Below are positions 7,410 through 16,422 of a stretch of DNA of 64,000 nt, one piece after another. The stretch spans positions 62,001-126,000 of the forward strand of contig NZ_JACLCP010000005.1 in NCBI RefSeq assembly GCF_014243395.1, written 5' to 3'. The notes below the pieces were generated by a model, which worked only from the letters and a program-made list of their open reading frames with translations, did not search any database and had not been told where the DNA came from. Position numbers and translations under genes: made by a program. The DNA comes from Winogradskyella flava. GTDB lineage: Bacteria; Bacteroidota; Bacteroidia; Flavobacteriales; Flavobacteriaceae. Within the stretch, counting starts at the first letter, position 1. Each line of letters opens with the position of its first letter.

Positions 7410-9527
7410 ATGACAAATAAGGCAGTCTATTATATCACTCTAATGATTTTTCTTTTGGGCTGCTCTCAAAGTAATACATCCATTTCTAAGAGTGAAGGAA
7501 AGAAATCCAACGCTTTAATCAATGAAACCAGCCCTTATTTATTACAACATGCTTATAATCCTGTAGATTGGAAAGCTTGGAATGATGACGCGCTTCAATT
7601 AGCAAAAGATCAAAATAAGTTAATAGTAATTTCAGTAGGTTATTCAGCTTGCCATTGGTGTCATGTTATGGAAGAAGAGAGTTTTGAAAATGATTCTGTG
7701 GCCAAATTGATGAATGATAATTTTATTAATATTAAAGTAGATAGAGAAGAGCGACCCGATATTGATCAGATATATATGAATGCGGTTCAACTAATGACAG
7801 GAAGTGGAGGATGGCCTTTAAATTGTATTACCTTACCTGATGGTAGACCAGTTTTTGGAGGTACTTACTTCACCAAAGCACAATGGATAAAGATTCTAAA
7901 GGATATGTCTAGTTTGTATCAAAAAGATCCAAAAAAAGTTATTTCTTTTGCAGAGAAACTCACTGAAGGTGTAAGAAATTCAGATTTAATTACTGTAAAA
8001 AAAGAACGCGTAGATTTTGATACCGAATTATTAGGAGTAGCTGTTAAAGAATTTACTAAATCTTTAGATTTTAAAGATGGTGGGCAAAAGGGATCTCCCA
8101 AATTCCCATCTTCAAGTCATCTGGATTTTTTACTGCGCTATAGCTTTCAAACCAATAATGATCAACTAAAGGATTATGTGGTTACTACTTTGACTAAAAT
8201 GGCAAATGGCGGTATTTACGATCAAATAGAAGGAGGCTTTTCTAGGTACTCAGTTGATGACAAATGGCATATTCCGCATTTTGAAAAAATGCTTTATGAT
8301 AATGCGCAATTAGTAAGTTTGTATTCAAAAGCTTATCAACTCACGAAAAACATTGATTTTAAGGAGATTGTGGAGGAAACGCTAAACTTTGTAGATTCGG
8401 AATTTTTAACAAAAGAAGGCGCATTTTTTTCTTCTTTAGATGCCGATAGTGAAAACTCACAAGGTGAGCTTGAAGAAGGCGTATATTATACTTGGACACA
8501 GGATGAACTGCAATCTTTACTTGGTGATGATTTCGAGTTATTTAAAGATTATTACAACATCAATGCTAAAGGGAAATGGGAAAACGATTTATATGTTTTA
8601 TATAGAACGGCTAACGATTCAATATTTACGGAAGCTCATGATTTAAGTTTCGAAAATTTTGATGCCAAAAAAGAAAGTTGGAAACAAAAACTTATGGCAG
8701 TCAGATATAAAAGGCATAAACCAAAGCTAGACGATAAGGTTCTAACATCATGGAATGCATTAATGCTAAAAGCGTATATAGACGCTTTTAATGCTATTGG
8801 TAGTAAAGCTTACCTTAAAAAAGCTACGGATAATGCCAATTTTATTATCAATAATCAATTGTCTAGTGATGGCGCATTATACCATAGCTATAAGAATGGT
8901 AAAAGCACTATTGATGGATTTTCTGAGGATTATGCGCATGTGATATCAGCATTTATAGAACTTTACCAAACTACTTTAAATGAAAAATGGCTGGATTCAT
9001 CTAAAGTATTGCTGGATTACACAATAGAAAACTTTTTAAATAAGGAAAGTAGTATGTTCTACTTTACTTCAGATAGTTCTACTAATTTAATTACTAGAAA
9101 AACTGAGGTTTATGACAACGTAATTCCATCTTCAAATTCCGTTTTGGCAGAGAACTTATTTAAGCTGGGACATTACTATTCAGACAAAACGTATTTGAAA
9201 TTGGGCAATCAAATGCTTAAGAATGTAAATGATGAGATGCTAGAAATTCCATCGGTTTATACCAACTGGATGTCTTTATATTTAAATTATTCAAATCCAT
9301 ATTATGAAGTTGCCATTTCTGGAAAAGATGCGAATACTAAATTGAAAGCGCTTAAAACGTACTATATACCAAATATTCTTATTTCAGGAGCAACAACTGA
9401 GAGCACCCTACCTTTACTTAAAAATAAATTTATCGAAGATAAAACCTTAATTTACGTCTGTGTAAATGGAACTTGTAAATTACCTGTTGATTCAGTAAAT
9501 AAGGCTTTAAGTCAGATTCTTAAATAG
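7410..9527 (+). CDS. DUF255 (YyaL/SSP411-type) thioredoxin-fold lipoprotein
   Basis: 705 residues from the ATG at 7410. This start gives a clean lipoprotein signal ending at Cys18 (FLLGCS), so I prefer it to the in-frame GTG at 7377. The N-terminal thioredoxin-like domain carries SACHWCHVM (Cys81, Cys84) after LLQHAYNPVDW, and then DREERPDID and GSGGWPLN, hallmarks of the DUF255/SSP411 family. The remaining roughly 500 residues are the alpha/alpha toroid seen in N-acyl-glucosamine 2-epimerase relatives (GGIYDQIEGGFSRYSVD, HFEKMLYDNAQL). The biochemical role of the family is not settled. Export with a lipid anchor is noteworthy, as many relatives are cytoplasmic. It ends 7 bp before the LacI gene, so it is probably co-transcribed with that regulator. 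Confidence 0.88.
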   Translation: MTNKAVYYITLMIFLLGCSQSNTSISKSEGKKSNALINETSPYLLQHAYNPVDWKAWNDDALQLAKDQNKLIVISVGYSACHWCHVMEEESFENDSVAKLMNDNFINIKVDREERPDIDQIYMNAVQLMTGSGGWPLNCITLPDGRPVFGGTYFTKAQWIKILKDMSSLYQKDPKKVISFAEKLTEGVRNSDLITVKKERVDFDTELLGVAVKEFTKSLDFKDGGQKGSPKFPSSSHLDFLLRYSFQTNNDQLKDYVVTTLTKMANGGIYDQIEGGFSRYSVDDKWHIPHFEKMLYDNAQLVSLYSKAYQLTKNIDFKEIVEETLNFVDSEFLTKEGAFFSSLDADSENSQGELEEGVYYTWTQDELQSLLGDDFELFKDYYNINAKGKWENDLYVLYRTANDSIFTEAHDLSFENFDAKKESWKQKLMAVRYKRHKPKLDDKVLTSWNALMLKAYIDAFNAIGSKAYLKKATDNANFIINNQLSSDGALYHSYKNGKSTIDGFSEDYAHVISAFIELYQTTLNEKWLDSSKVLLDYTIENFLNKESSMFYFTSDSSTNLITRKTEVYDNVIPSSNSVLAENLFKLGHYYSDKTYLKLGNQMLKNVNDEMLEIPSVYTNWMSLYLNYSNPYYEVAISGKDANTKLKALKTYYIPNILISGATTESTLPLLKNKFIEDKTLIYVCVNGTCKLPVDSVNKALSQILK

Positions 9528-9534
9528 AAACAAC

Positions 9535-10533
9535 ATGACAACACTAAAAGAATTAGCAAAACTTCTGAATATTTCAGTTTCTACCGTTTCTAAGGCGTTA
9601 AACGATAGTCATGAAATTAGTGAGAACACTAAGAAAAGAGTTTATGAGTTAGCAGAAAAACTCAATTATAAACCAAATAGAATTGCTCAGCAACTGAAGA
9701 CAAATAAGACGAAAACAATAGGCGTAATACTTCCTACCGTTACTAATCCCTTTTTTGCAGAAGTATTACATGGTATCGAAACAGCAGCTACTAGTAGCGA
9801 CTATGATATTATAGTTTGTCTTTCTAACGAATCTTTAGGAAAAGAATTACGTAGCTTGGAGTTGCTATCTAACGGGAGTGTTGATGGTTTTATTATGGCC
9901 GTTGCAAGAGAGAGTCAAGTTGAGGAAGAATCAGGACATATTAAGTCTGTAATTGATAACAAAATTCCGGTATTAATGTTTGATAGAGTGGTCAATGAGA
10001 TTATTTGCGATAAAGTTATTGTTGATGATTTTCAATCTGTTTATGAAGCTACTGAGTATTTAATAAAAAAGGAGAAAAGAAAAAATATCCTTCTGGTAAG
10101 TAATATAGAAGAATTGAGTGTTGGTAAACTTAGAACTAAAGGTTATCGGAAAGCTTTGGAAGAAGCCAATCTACAACCAAATATATTGAAATTAGATAAT
10201 GTAGAAGATGTTGAAGATAAGATATATGAATATCTAAAGGATAATGGAAAGACAGATGCCATCATATCCATAGACCATATTACAGGGGTCATTGCCATAA
10301 ACATGGCTAAAAAACTTGGGAAATCCATTCCAAGAGACTTATCTGTTATAGGATTTGGATATGAGCATACACATCTGTTATCCAGCCCAAAAATTTCTAT
10401 TATCCATCAAAAAGCTTTTGAAATTGGCGAAATGTCTGTGACCCTTTTAATAGACAACTTAAACACAGAAAATCATACACTACAAACAATTGTTGTGCCT
10501 AGTGAACTTAAATTCAGTGAATCTACTATTTAG
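9535..10533 (+). CDS. LacI-family transcriptional regulator
   Basis: 332 residues. The N-terminal helix-turn-helix (TLKELAKLLNISVSTVSKAL) with the hinge region (YKPNRIAQQLK) is followed by a periplasmic-binding-protein-like effector domain (IGVILPTVTNPFF, SVIGFGYEH). LacI proteins sense sugars in the cytoplasm and usually repress catabolic genes. Here the closest target candidates are the beta-glucan operon and the T9SS protein upstream. I found no clear LacI-type operator with a central CG next to those genes. A strong terminator follows. Confidence 0.9.
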   Translation: MTTLKELAKLLNISVSTVSKALNDSHEISENTKKRVYELAEKLNYKPNRIAQQLKTNKTKTIGVILPTVTNPFFAEVLHGIETAATSSDYDIIVCLSNESLGKELRSLELLSNGSVDGFIMAVARESQVEEESGHIKSVIDNKIPVLMFDRVVNEIICDKVIVDDFQSVYEATEYLIKKEKRKNILLVSNIEELSVGKLRTKGYRKALEEANLQPNILKLDNVEDVEDKIYEYLKDNGKTDAIISIDHITGVIAINMAKKLGKSIPRDLSVIGFGYEHTHLLSSPKISIIHQKAFEIGEMSVTLLIDNLNTENHTLQTIVVPSELKFSESTI

Positions 10534-10547
10534 ATGTAGGATATAAA

Positions 10548-10572
10548 AAAAGCCTGATAAAATCAGGCTTTT
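10548..10572. terminator. Bidirectional terminator between convergent genes
   Basis: Perfect 10-bp stem AAAAGCCTGA (10548-10557) with TCAGGCTTTT (10563-10572), loop TAAAA. It has A and T tracts on both sides, so it can serve the LacI gene and the convergent lipoprotein gene. Confidence 0.85.
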
Positions 10573-10593
10573 CTATTTTTTAAAGGGCTTTTC

Positions 10594-10974
10594 TTAATTT
10601 CCTTTTACTTTATCAGCAGCTTTATCTACCGCATCTTTACCAGCTTCTTTTGCTTTATCTACAGCATCACCTGCCGCTTCTTTAGCATCATTAGCCATGT
10701 CTTTTGCGCCTTCTTTTACGTTATCTACAGCATCACCTGCCGCATCTACAGCACCATCAACTGCGTCTCCTGCAGCATCAGCAGCATCACTTGCAGCATC
10801 CTTAACGCTATCTACAGCATCACCTGCAGCGTCTGCAGCGTCATCCATAGCATCACCCGCAGCATCTGCAGCATCTTCTACTGCATCTTCTGCCTTTTCT
10901 TTTGTGTCTCTACAAGAATTTAATGATAAGCCTAAAAATGCAACTAAGGCTAAACTTAATACAACTTTTTTCAT
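10594..10974 (-). CDS. Small lipoprotein with Ala/Asp-rich 11-residue amphipathic repeats
   Basis: 126 residues. A lipoprotein signal ends at Cys21 (SLNSC). The mature part is nearly all repeats of the type DAADAAGDAVD, with Lys entering in the last third (KEAAGDAVDKAKEAGKD). Period 11, many Ala and alternating charges predict one long amphipathic helix, as in group 3 LEA proteins and apolipoproteins. The DNA is correspondingly repetitive (GCAGCATC-type units), which may allow repeat-number changes. The lipid anchor plus helix suggests an envelope or stress role, but no function can be assigned. It stands alone between a terminator and its own promoter. The plus-strand open frame over it is a shadow of the codon bias. 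Confidence 0.8.
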   Translation of the reverse strand: MKKVVLSLALVAFLGLSLNSCRDTKEKAEDAVEDAADAAGDAMDDAADAAGDAVDSVKDAASDAADAAGDAVDGAVDAAGDAVDNVKEGAKDMANDAKEAAGDAVDKAKEAGKDAVDKAADKVKGN

Positions 10975-11017
10975 TTTAATAGTTTTAGTGTTAATTGTTG
11001 TTAATGCACTAAAATAA

Positions 11018-11048
11018 CAAATTCAATGAAACTTTAACAAAATTTCAA
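11018..11048 (-). promoter_or_regulatory. Putative promoter of the repeat lipoprotein gene
   Basis: Read on the minus strand, TTG (11048-11046) is followed after 20 bp by TGAATTTG (11025-11018). This fits the Bacteroidota -33/-7 pattern with one mismatch and lies 44 bp before the start codon. Confidence 0.4.
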
Positions 11049-11071
11049 GACTTATTAGTCGTGCAACATGT

Positions 11072-12307
11072 TTATATACGAATATAGTCTAGGATCTGGA
11101 TGACGGCACCTTGATTTTCTTTAATAAAGGCTTCATTAATGCTTCCTTGTTCTTTTCTGAAAGTAATATCAGTTATCAAAGTATTTATCGTAGATTCAAA
11201 ATCCATGGAACTTGAAACGCTCTTTATACCATTTAAGTCTATCAGGGTTTTGGCTTCAGGAAATTTATCATAATTTTCACCAATAATTATTGGAACACCA
11301 AAAACTGCAGGTTCTAAAACATTGTGTAGACCCGTTCTTCCAGCGGCACCTCCTACATAGGCAATATCGGCATAACTATATACTTTACTCAAATAACCAA
11401 TAGTGTCTAAAATAAATACGTTGTATTGCGACAGGTCTTTATCATTCATCTCTGAGTAGCTTATTGTTTTCACTCTAAGTTGAGACTTTAGTGAAGCTAT
11501 ATAAGCAGACTTTATATTATGAGGCGCAATAATAAATTTGCTTTCCCGATTAGAGTAATCGTTTATAAAGTTTAAATATAATTTGTCATCATCAGGCCAA
11601 GTGCTACCAAAAACGACACATGTTTTATCTTTTTTAAAAGCCTCAATAAACGAAATAGTATTATTTGTGTTTAATTGATTTAATACACGATCGAAGCGTG
11701 TATCACCAGAAACTGAAACCGTACTATATCCTGTTTTTTTAAGAAGTGCTGCAGAATTCTCATCTTGTGTAAAAATATGATTGAACGCAAATAGTGATGA
11801 AGTCATAAAACCACCGTACCATTTAAAAAAGCTTTGAGAATTCCTAAAAACAGCTGAAATAAGAATGGCTTTTGAGGTTCTCTTTTTTATTTCAGATAGA
11901 AAATTTGGCCAGATTTCATATTTCACAAAAATGATGTAGTCTGGATTTACAATGTCAAGAAAGTTTTTGGCATTTGGTTTAGTGTCCATTGGAAGATAAA
12001 CGACAACATCGGCAATTTTTGTGTTTTGTCTTACCTCATAACCTGATGGCGAAAAAAAGGATAATACAACTTTATGATTTGGGTATTTGCTTTTTAAAGC
12101 TTCAAAAACGGGTAGCCCCTGTTCGTATTCTCCTAGTGATGCGCAGTGAAACCAAAACGTCCTGTCATTTGAACTTAAGGCATTTTTAAGCTTTGAGAAC
12201 GTCTCACTTCTCCCAACGACACCCATTTTCAATTTTGAATTAAAAAGCGCCAAAAGTTTAATAACAAAACCAGCAATGTAAATTCCTATGGAATAAAGTA
12301 GTGCCAA
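11072..12307 (-). CDS. waaA: 3-deoxy-D-manno-octulosonic acid (KDO) transferase
   Basis: 411 residues with one N-terminal hydrophobic segment, as expected for this inner-membrane GT30 enzyme. The family base glutamate is in CASLGEYEQG. Further family segments are KYEIWPNFL, VFGSTWPDDD and AYVGGAAGRTGLHNVLEPAVFG, the donor-binding part of the GT-B fold. It transfers KDO from CMP-KDO to lipid A precursor, a core step of lipopolysaccharide assembly at the cytoplasmic face. It is divergent from the aminotransferase/galE genes, which also make sugar nucleotides for surface glycans. The assignment is secure. Confidence 0.92.
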   Translation of the reverse strand: MALLYSIGIYIAGFVIKLLALFNSKLKMGVVGRSETFSKLKNALSSNDRTFWFHCASLGEYEQGLPVFEALKSKYPNHKVVLSFFSPSGYEVRQNTKIADVVVYLPMDTKPNAKNFLDIVNPDYIIFVKYEIWPNFLSEIKKRTSKAILISAVFRNSQSFFKWYGGFMTSSLFAFNHIFTQDENSAALLKKTGYSTVSVSGDTRFDRVLNQLNTNNTISFIEAFKKDKTCVVFGSTWPDDDKLYLNFINDYSNRESKFIIAPHNIKSAYIASLKSQLRVKTISYSEMNDKDLSQYNVFILDTIGYLSKVYSYADIAYVGGAAGRTGLHNVLEPAVFGVPIIIGENYDKFPEAKTLIDLNGIKSVSSSMDFESTINTLITDITFRKEQGSINEAFIKENQGAVIQILDYIRI

Positions 12308-12351
12308 ACAAAAAGATTTATGCTAAAATACATTTCTTTCAATTAATTGCA

Positions 12352-12382
12352 TTGGCATAGCGAGGACAATTTCGTATTTTCG
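12352..12382 (+). promoter_or_regulatory. Putative promoter of the aminotransferase-galE unit
   Basis: TTG at 12352-12354, a 20-bp spacer and TATTTTCG at 12375-12382 (a common variant of TAnnTTTG). It lies 46 bp upstream of the start codon in the divergent gap after waaA. Confidence 0.5.
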
Positions 12383-12428
12383 CTTTGTACCTTGGTATTA
12401 AAGGTTTTTATAAACTAGAATCTTCAGA

Positions 12429-13589
12429 ATGAAAAAAATTCAAATGGTTGACCTTCAAGGTCAATATGCAAAAATCAAGGCTGATGTAGATCCTTCACTT
12501 CAAGAAGTAATAGATAGTGCAGCTTTTATAAATGGACCAAAAGTTCATCAATTCCAAAAGAATTTGGAGAATTATTTAGGTGTAAAGCATGTTATTCCGT
12601 GCGCCAATGGAACGGATGCTCTACAAATTGCAATGATGGGTTTGGGACTAGAGCCAGGTGATGAGGTTATTACCGCAGATTTTACCTTTGCCGCAACAGT
12701 TGAAGTCATTGCTCTACTTCAGTTGACTCCTGTTTTAGTAGATGTAGACCCTGTGACTTTCAACATTGATGTAGATGCTATTGAAAAAGCAATTACACCA
12801 AAAACAAAAGCTATTGTTCCAGTTCATTTATTTGGACTAGCTGCAGATATGGATGCTATAATGGATTTAGCTAAAAAACATAATTTGTATGTCATTGAGG
12901 ATAATGCCCAAGGTATTGGTGCTGACTATACACATAGAGATGGTACTAAAACCAAAACAGGCGCTATAGGACATGTAGCCTCAACATCTTTTTTTCCGTC
13001 GAAGAATTTAGGTTGTTATGGTGATGGTGGAGCCATTTTCACAAACGACGATGCTTTAGCACATATTATTAGAGGTATTGTTAATCATGGGATGTACAAG
13101 CGCTATCACCACGATGTGGTTGGTGTCAATTCGAGATTAGATTCTATGCAGGCAGCAGTATTAGATGCCAAGCTTCCTCATTTAGATAGTTATAATTTGG
13201 CAAGACGAAATGCGGCAAGAAAATATACGGAAGCGTTTAAAAATCATCCAAAAATTGTAACACCAAGTGGCAGAACAACTTGTCAAGGTATCTGCGATAC
13301 TTGCGATTGTCATGTATTTCACCAATATACATTGAATTTAAAAGATGTGGACCGCGATGCACTAGTAGCACATCTCCAGGAAAATAATATTCCTTGTGGC
13401 GTTTATTACCCGATTCCACTACATCTACAGAAAGCATATAAAGATGACCGCTATAATGAAGATGATTTTACGATTACAAATCAATTAGTACAATCTGTAA
13501 TTTCATTACCTATGCATACGGAATTAGATGATGAGCAGATTAAGTTCATTACATCTACCGTTCTTAATTTTATAAATGGTAATTCTTAG
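12429..13589 (+). CDS. DegT/DnrJ/EryC1 family PLP-dependent sugar aminotransferase
   Basis: 386 residues. The family order is visible: an N-terminal DLQGQYAKIK, the cofactor phosphate loop CANGTDAL, the aspartate in EDNAQGIGAD, and the Schiff-base lysine Lys192 in FFPSKNLG followed by CYGDGGA. These enzymes aminate nucleotide-linked keto-sugars for O-antigen, capsule or glycoprotein sugars. Unusually, residues 285-294 form a cysteine cluster, C-x3-C-x2-C-x-C, just before the conserved HVFHQYT substrate-side segment. It heads a unit with galE, which starts 4 bp after its stop. The exact sugar is not deducible. Confidence 0.9.
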   Translation: MKKIQMVDLQGQYAKIKADVDPSLQEVIDSAAFINGPKVHQFQKNLENYLGVKHVIPCANGTDALQIAMMGLGLEPGDEVITADFTFAATVEVIALLQLTPVLVDVDPVTFNIDVDAIEKAITPKTKAIVPVHLFGLAADMDAIMDLAKKHNLYVIEDNAQGIGADYTHRDGTKTKTGAIGHVASTSFFPSKNLGCYGDGGAIFTNDDALAHIIRGIVNHGMYKRYHHDVVGVNSRLDSMQAAVLDAKLPHLDSYNLARRNAARKYTEAFKNHPKIVTPSGRTTCQGICDTCDCHVFHQYTLNLKDVDRDALVAHLQENNIPCGVYYPIPLHLQKAYKDDRYNEDDFTITNQLVQSVISLPMHTELDDEQIKFITSTVLNFINGNS

Positions 13590-13593
13590 TGAA

Positions 13594-14613
13594 ATGAAAG
13601 TATTAGTTACAGGTGGTTTAGGTTTTATTGGTTCTCACACTGTTGTAGAACTGCAAAGTAAAGGGTTTGAAGTTGTAATTATAGATGACTTAAGCAATTC
13701 TTCTATAGATGTTTTGGATGGAATTACAGAAATTACAGGTATTAGACCACATTTTGAAAGATTAGACCTGAAAGTGAAGAAGGGTGTTAAGGAATTCTTC
13801 AACAAGCATAGTGATATTTCTGGAGTTATACACTTTGCGGCTAGTAAAGCCGTGGGTGAAAGTGTAAATAATCCATTATTGTATTATGAAAACAATATTA
13901 ATACACTAGTCTATGTATTGCAGGAGCTAAGTGGTTTAGAGCATCAAAACTTTATTTTTAGCTCATCTTGTACCGTTTACGGTCAAGCAGATGAATTGCC
14001 TATTACAGAAAATGCACCTGTAAAGCCAGCGGAGTCACCTTATGGAAATACTAAGCAAATTGGAGAAGAGATCATTAGTGACACTTGCAAGGTTAATGAT
14101 AAACTTAAAAGTATTGCATTGCGCTACTTTAATCCAATTGGAGCACATCCCTCAGCTAAAATTGGGGAATTACCTATAGGAGTGCCACAAAATTTAGTAC
14201 CCTATATAACACAGACTGCAATTGGATTGCGAGAAGAGTTGTCTGTTTTTGGAGGTGATTATTCAACTCCAGATGGAACTTGTATAAGAGATTACATTCA
14301 TGTAGTAGATTTGGCAAAAGCCCATGTCATAGCTCTACAGCGCTTGCTTGACAATAAAAATGAATCTAATTCCGAGGTTTTCAATTTAGGTACTGGTAAA
14401 GGTAGTTCTGTATTGGATGCTATTAAATCTTTTGAAAAAGTTTCGGGTAAAAAACTAAACTATAAAATTGTAGGCAGACGGGCTGGAGATATTACTGCTG
14501 CATATGCTGATACCAATAAGGCCAATAGTGTTTTGGGTTGGAAAACAGAATTAACGCTCGATGATGCTATGTCCTCTGCATGGAAATGGGAACAAAAAAT
14601 CAGAAATAAATAA
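13594..14613 (+). CDS. galE: UDP-glucose 4-epimerase
   Basis: 339 residues from the ATG at 13594. This start places the NAD-binding GGLGFIGSHT right at the N-terminus; the in-frame ATG at 13576 would overlap the preceding gene and add six unlikely residues. The catalytic Tyr/Lys pair is in SPYGNTKQ, the serine/threonine partner in SSSCTVYG, and RYFNPIGAHPS is a GalE signature. It interconverts UDP-glucose and UDP-galactose. Only 4 bp separate it from the aminotransferase gene and 5 bp from the amidohydrolase gene. The assignment is secure. Confidence 0.93.
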   Translation: MKVLVTGGLGFIGSHTVVELQSKGFEVVIIDDLSNSSIDVLDGITEITGIRPHFERLDLKVKKGVKEFFNKHSDISGVIHFAASKAVGESVNNPLLYYENNINTLVYVLQELSGLEHQNFIFSSSCTVYGQADELPITENAPVKPAESPYGNTKQIGEEIISDTCKVNDKLKSIALRYFNPIGAHPSAKIGELPIGVPQNLVPYITQTAIGLREELSVFGGDYSTPDGTCIRDYIHVVDLAKAHVIALQRLLDNKNESNSEVFNLGTGKGSSVLDAIKSFEKVSGKKLNYKIVGRRAGDITAAYADTNKANSVLGWKTELTLDDAMSSAWKWEQKIRNK

Positions 14614-14618
14614 AAAGG

Positions 14619-15896
14619 ATGAAAACATTATTTAGAATATTATTGTTATTGGTTTCCATAACGATGACAGCTCAGAGTACCTATTTGCATTGTGGTCAGT
14701 TAATTGATACTAAATCTGGAAAAGTATTAATTGAAAAGACAGTTATTATTTCGGGAAATAAAATTACTGCTGTACAAAATGGCTACACAAACCCAAAAAA
14801 TTCTGAAGATACCGTCATAGACCTAAAGGCAAAAACCGTAATGCCTGGATTGATTGATATGCATGTGCATATTGAAAGTGAAACGAATCCTAAAAAATAT
14901 CTGGAAGCTTACACACAAAACGATGCTGATGTTGCATTTGGTTCTGTGAAATATGCAGAAATAACATTGATGAGCGGTTTTACAACCGTCAGGGATTTAG
15001 GAGGTTCTGGAGTAAATGTTTCGCTTAGAAATGCCATCAATGCTGGTAAGATAGATGGCCCTAGAATCTTTACTGCAGAAAAAGCATTGGCAACAACTGG
15101 TGGTCATGCAGATCCAACTAATGGAGCAAAGAAAAGCCTAATAGGTAATCCAGGTCCAAAAGAAGGTGTTGTAAATGGCGTTGAGGATGCTAAAAAAGCG
15201 GTAAGACAGCGCTATAAAAATGGCGCAGACTTAATTAAAATAACAGCAACTGGAGGTGTTTTGAGCGTTGCGAAGAGTGGTCAAAACCCGCAATTTACTG
15301 TAGAGGAAATAAAAGCTATTTGTGAAACAGCCAAGGATTATGGATTTCATGTCGCTGCCCATGCTCATGGAGATGAAGGTATGCAACGTGCCATTTTAGG
15401 AGGTGTAAAAACCATAGAGCACGGTACGTTAATGAGCGCAGAAACTATGGAGCTTATGAAAAAACACGACGTATATTTAGTTCCAACAATTAGTGCTGGG
15501 AAGTTTGTTTCCGAAAAGGCACAAATTAAGGGTTACTATCCAGAAATCATTGTGCCTAAGGCCTTAGATATTGGTCCTAAAATTCAGGATATGTTTGGTA
15601 GAGCATACAAGTCAGGAGTTGGTATTGCTTTTGGTACTGATGCTGCTGTGTTTTATCATGGGGATAACGGAAAGGAATTTGGCTACATGGTAGAAGCTGG
15701 TATGCCAGCTATTGAAACCATACAAAGCGCTACAGTAACGAATGCGATGATTCTAAAAATGGATGACCAGCTTGGTCAGATTAAAACAGGTTACTTAGCC
15801 GATATTATTGCTGTAGATGAAGACCCTACAAAAAATATTTCTACAATGGAAAATGTCACTTTTGTAATGAAAAATGGTGTAATTTACAAAAACTAG
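14619..15896 (+). CDS. Secreted amidohydrolase (imidazolonepropionase/prolidase-like)
   Basis: 425 residues with a signal peptide ending near residue 19 (TMTAQS). The amidohydrolase metal ligands are visible: HVH in PGLIDMHVHIES, the potential carbamylated lysine in DLIKITATGG, His in HVAAHAHGD and IEHGTL, and the final Asp in FGTDAAV. This group includes exported Xaa-Pro dipeptidases and related enzymes acting on small peptides or cyclic amides. It follows galE by 5 bp, so it is translated from the same transcript, although no metabolic link is obvious. It converges on lspA with a 20-bp gap. Confidence 0.85.
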   Translation: MKTLFRILLLLVSITMTAQSTYLHCGQLIDTKSGKVLIEKTVIISGNKITAVQNGYTNPKNSEDTVIDLKAKTVMPGLIDMHVHIESETNPKKYLEAYTQNDADVAFGSVKYAEITLMSGFTTVRDLGGSGVNVSLRNAINAGKIDGPRIFTAEKALATTGGHADPTNGAKKSLIGNPGPKEGVVNGVEDAKKAVRQRYKNGADLIKITATGGVLSVAKSGQNPQFTVEEIKAICETAKDYGFHVAAHAHGDEGMQRAILGGVKTIEHGTLMSAETMELMKKHDVYLVPTISAGKFVSEKAQIKGYYPEIIVPKALDIGPKIQDMFGRAYKSGVGIAFGTDAAVFYHGDNGKEFGYMVEAGMPAIETIQSATVTNAMILKMDDQLGQIKTGYLADIIAVDEDPTKNISTMENVTFVMKNGVIYKN

Positions 15897-15916
15897 AAAT
15901 AAATAATCGTGTTAAA

Positions 15917-16411
15917 CTAAGAAGCGGTAGCTTTTTCCTTTTTACTAAGGATACCACTAAACAGTAAGATAATCATTCCCGTAGTCACAGAAAGGTCGGC
16001 TACATTAAAGATACCTGTTTTAAATACGCCTCCCAGATTGATAAAAAAGAAGTCAGTCACTTCTCCTCTAGTTATGCGATCAAATACATTCGCAATTCCG
16101 CCACCAATAATACAGCAGAAAGCTATAAGACTTAGTCGATCTAGTTCTTTGTTTTTTATAATATAATAGATAACATACCCCAAAACAAGCGTCGGTAGAA
16201 TCAATAAAAGAATGAGTTTTAACGTAGCATTCATGTCACTTCCCATACCCAAGAATGCACCTTTATTTTCTACATACTGCATGATGAATTTATCACCGAT
16301 CAGATTCTTGATTTCGCCATATTCAAAATTAGCACGTACCCACATTTTAGAAATTTGATCAATGGCAATATTAAATACGATAAGTAGTGTAATAAATAGG
16401 TTTCTCTTCAA
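15917..16411 (-). CDS. lspA: Lipoprotein signal peptidase (signal peptidase II)
   Basis: 164 residues with four hydrophobic helices. The catalytic aspartates are in GGGIANVFDRI and FNVADLS, and the N-terminal DQISK and ENKGAFLG segments are family hallmarks. The enzyme cleaves prolipoproteins before the lipidated cysteine in the inner membrane, and so is needed for the many lipoproteins seen in this window. It follows fabD by 11 bp in the same direction, forming an operon. The assignment is secure. Confidence 0.95.
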   Translation of the reverse strand: MKRNLFITLLIVFNIAIDQISKMWVRANFEYGEIKNLIGDKFIMQYVENKGAFLGMGSDMNATLKLILLLILPTLVLGYVIYYIIKNKELDRLSLIAFCCIIGGGIANVFDRITRGEVTDFFFINLGGVFKTGIFNVADLSVTTGMIILLFSGILSKKEKATAS

Positions 16412-16422
16412 AATGATAGGAT

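Noticed and set aside
10697..11017. Plus-strand 106-codon frame over the repeat lipoprotein
   Set aside because: It is the mirror of the Ala/Asp codon repeats (read as Ser/Ala) and has no start context or family features.
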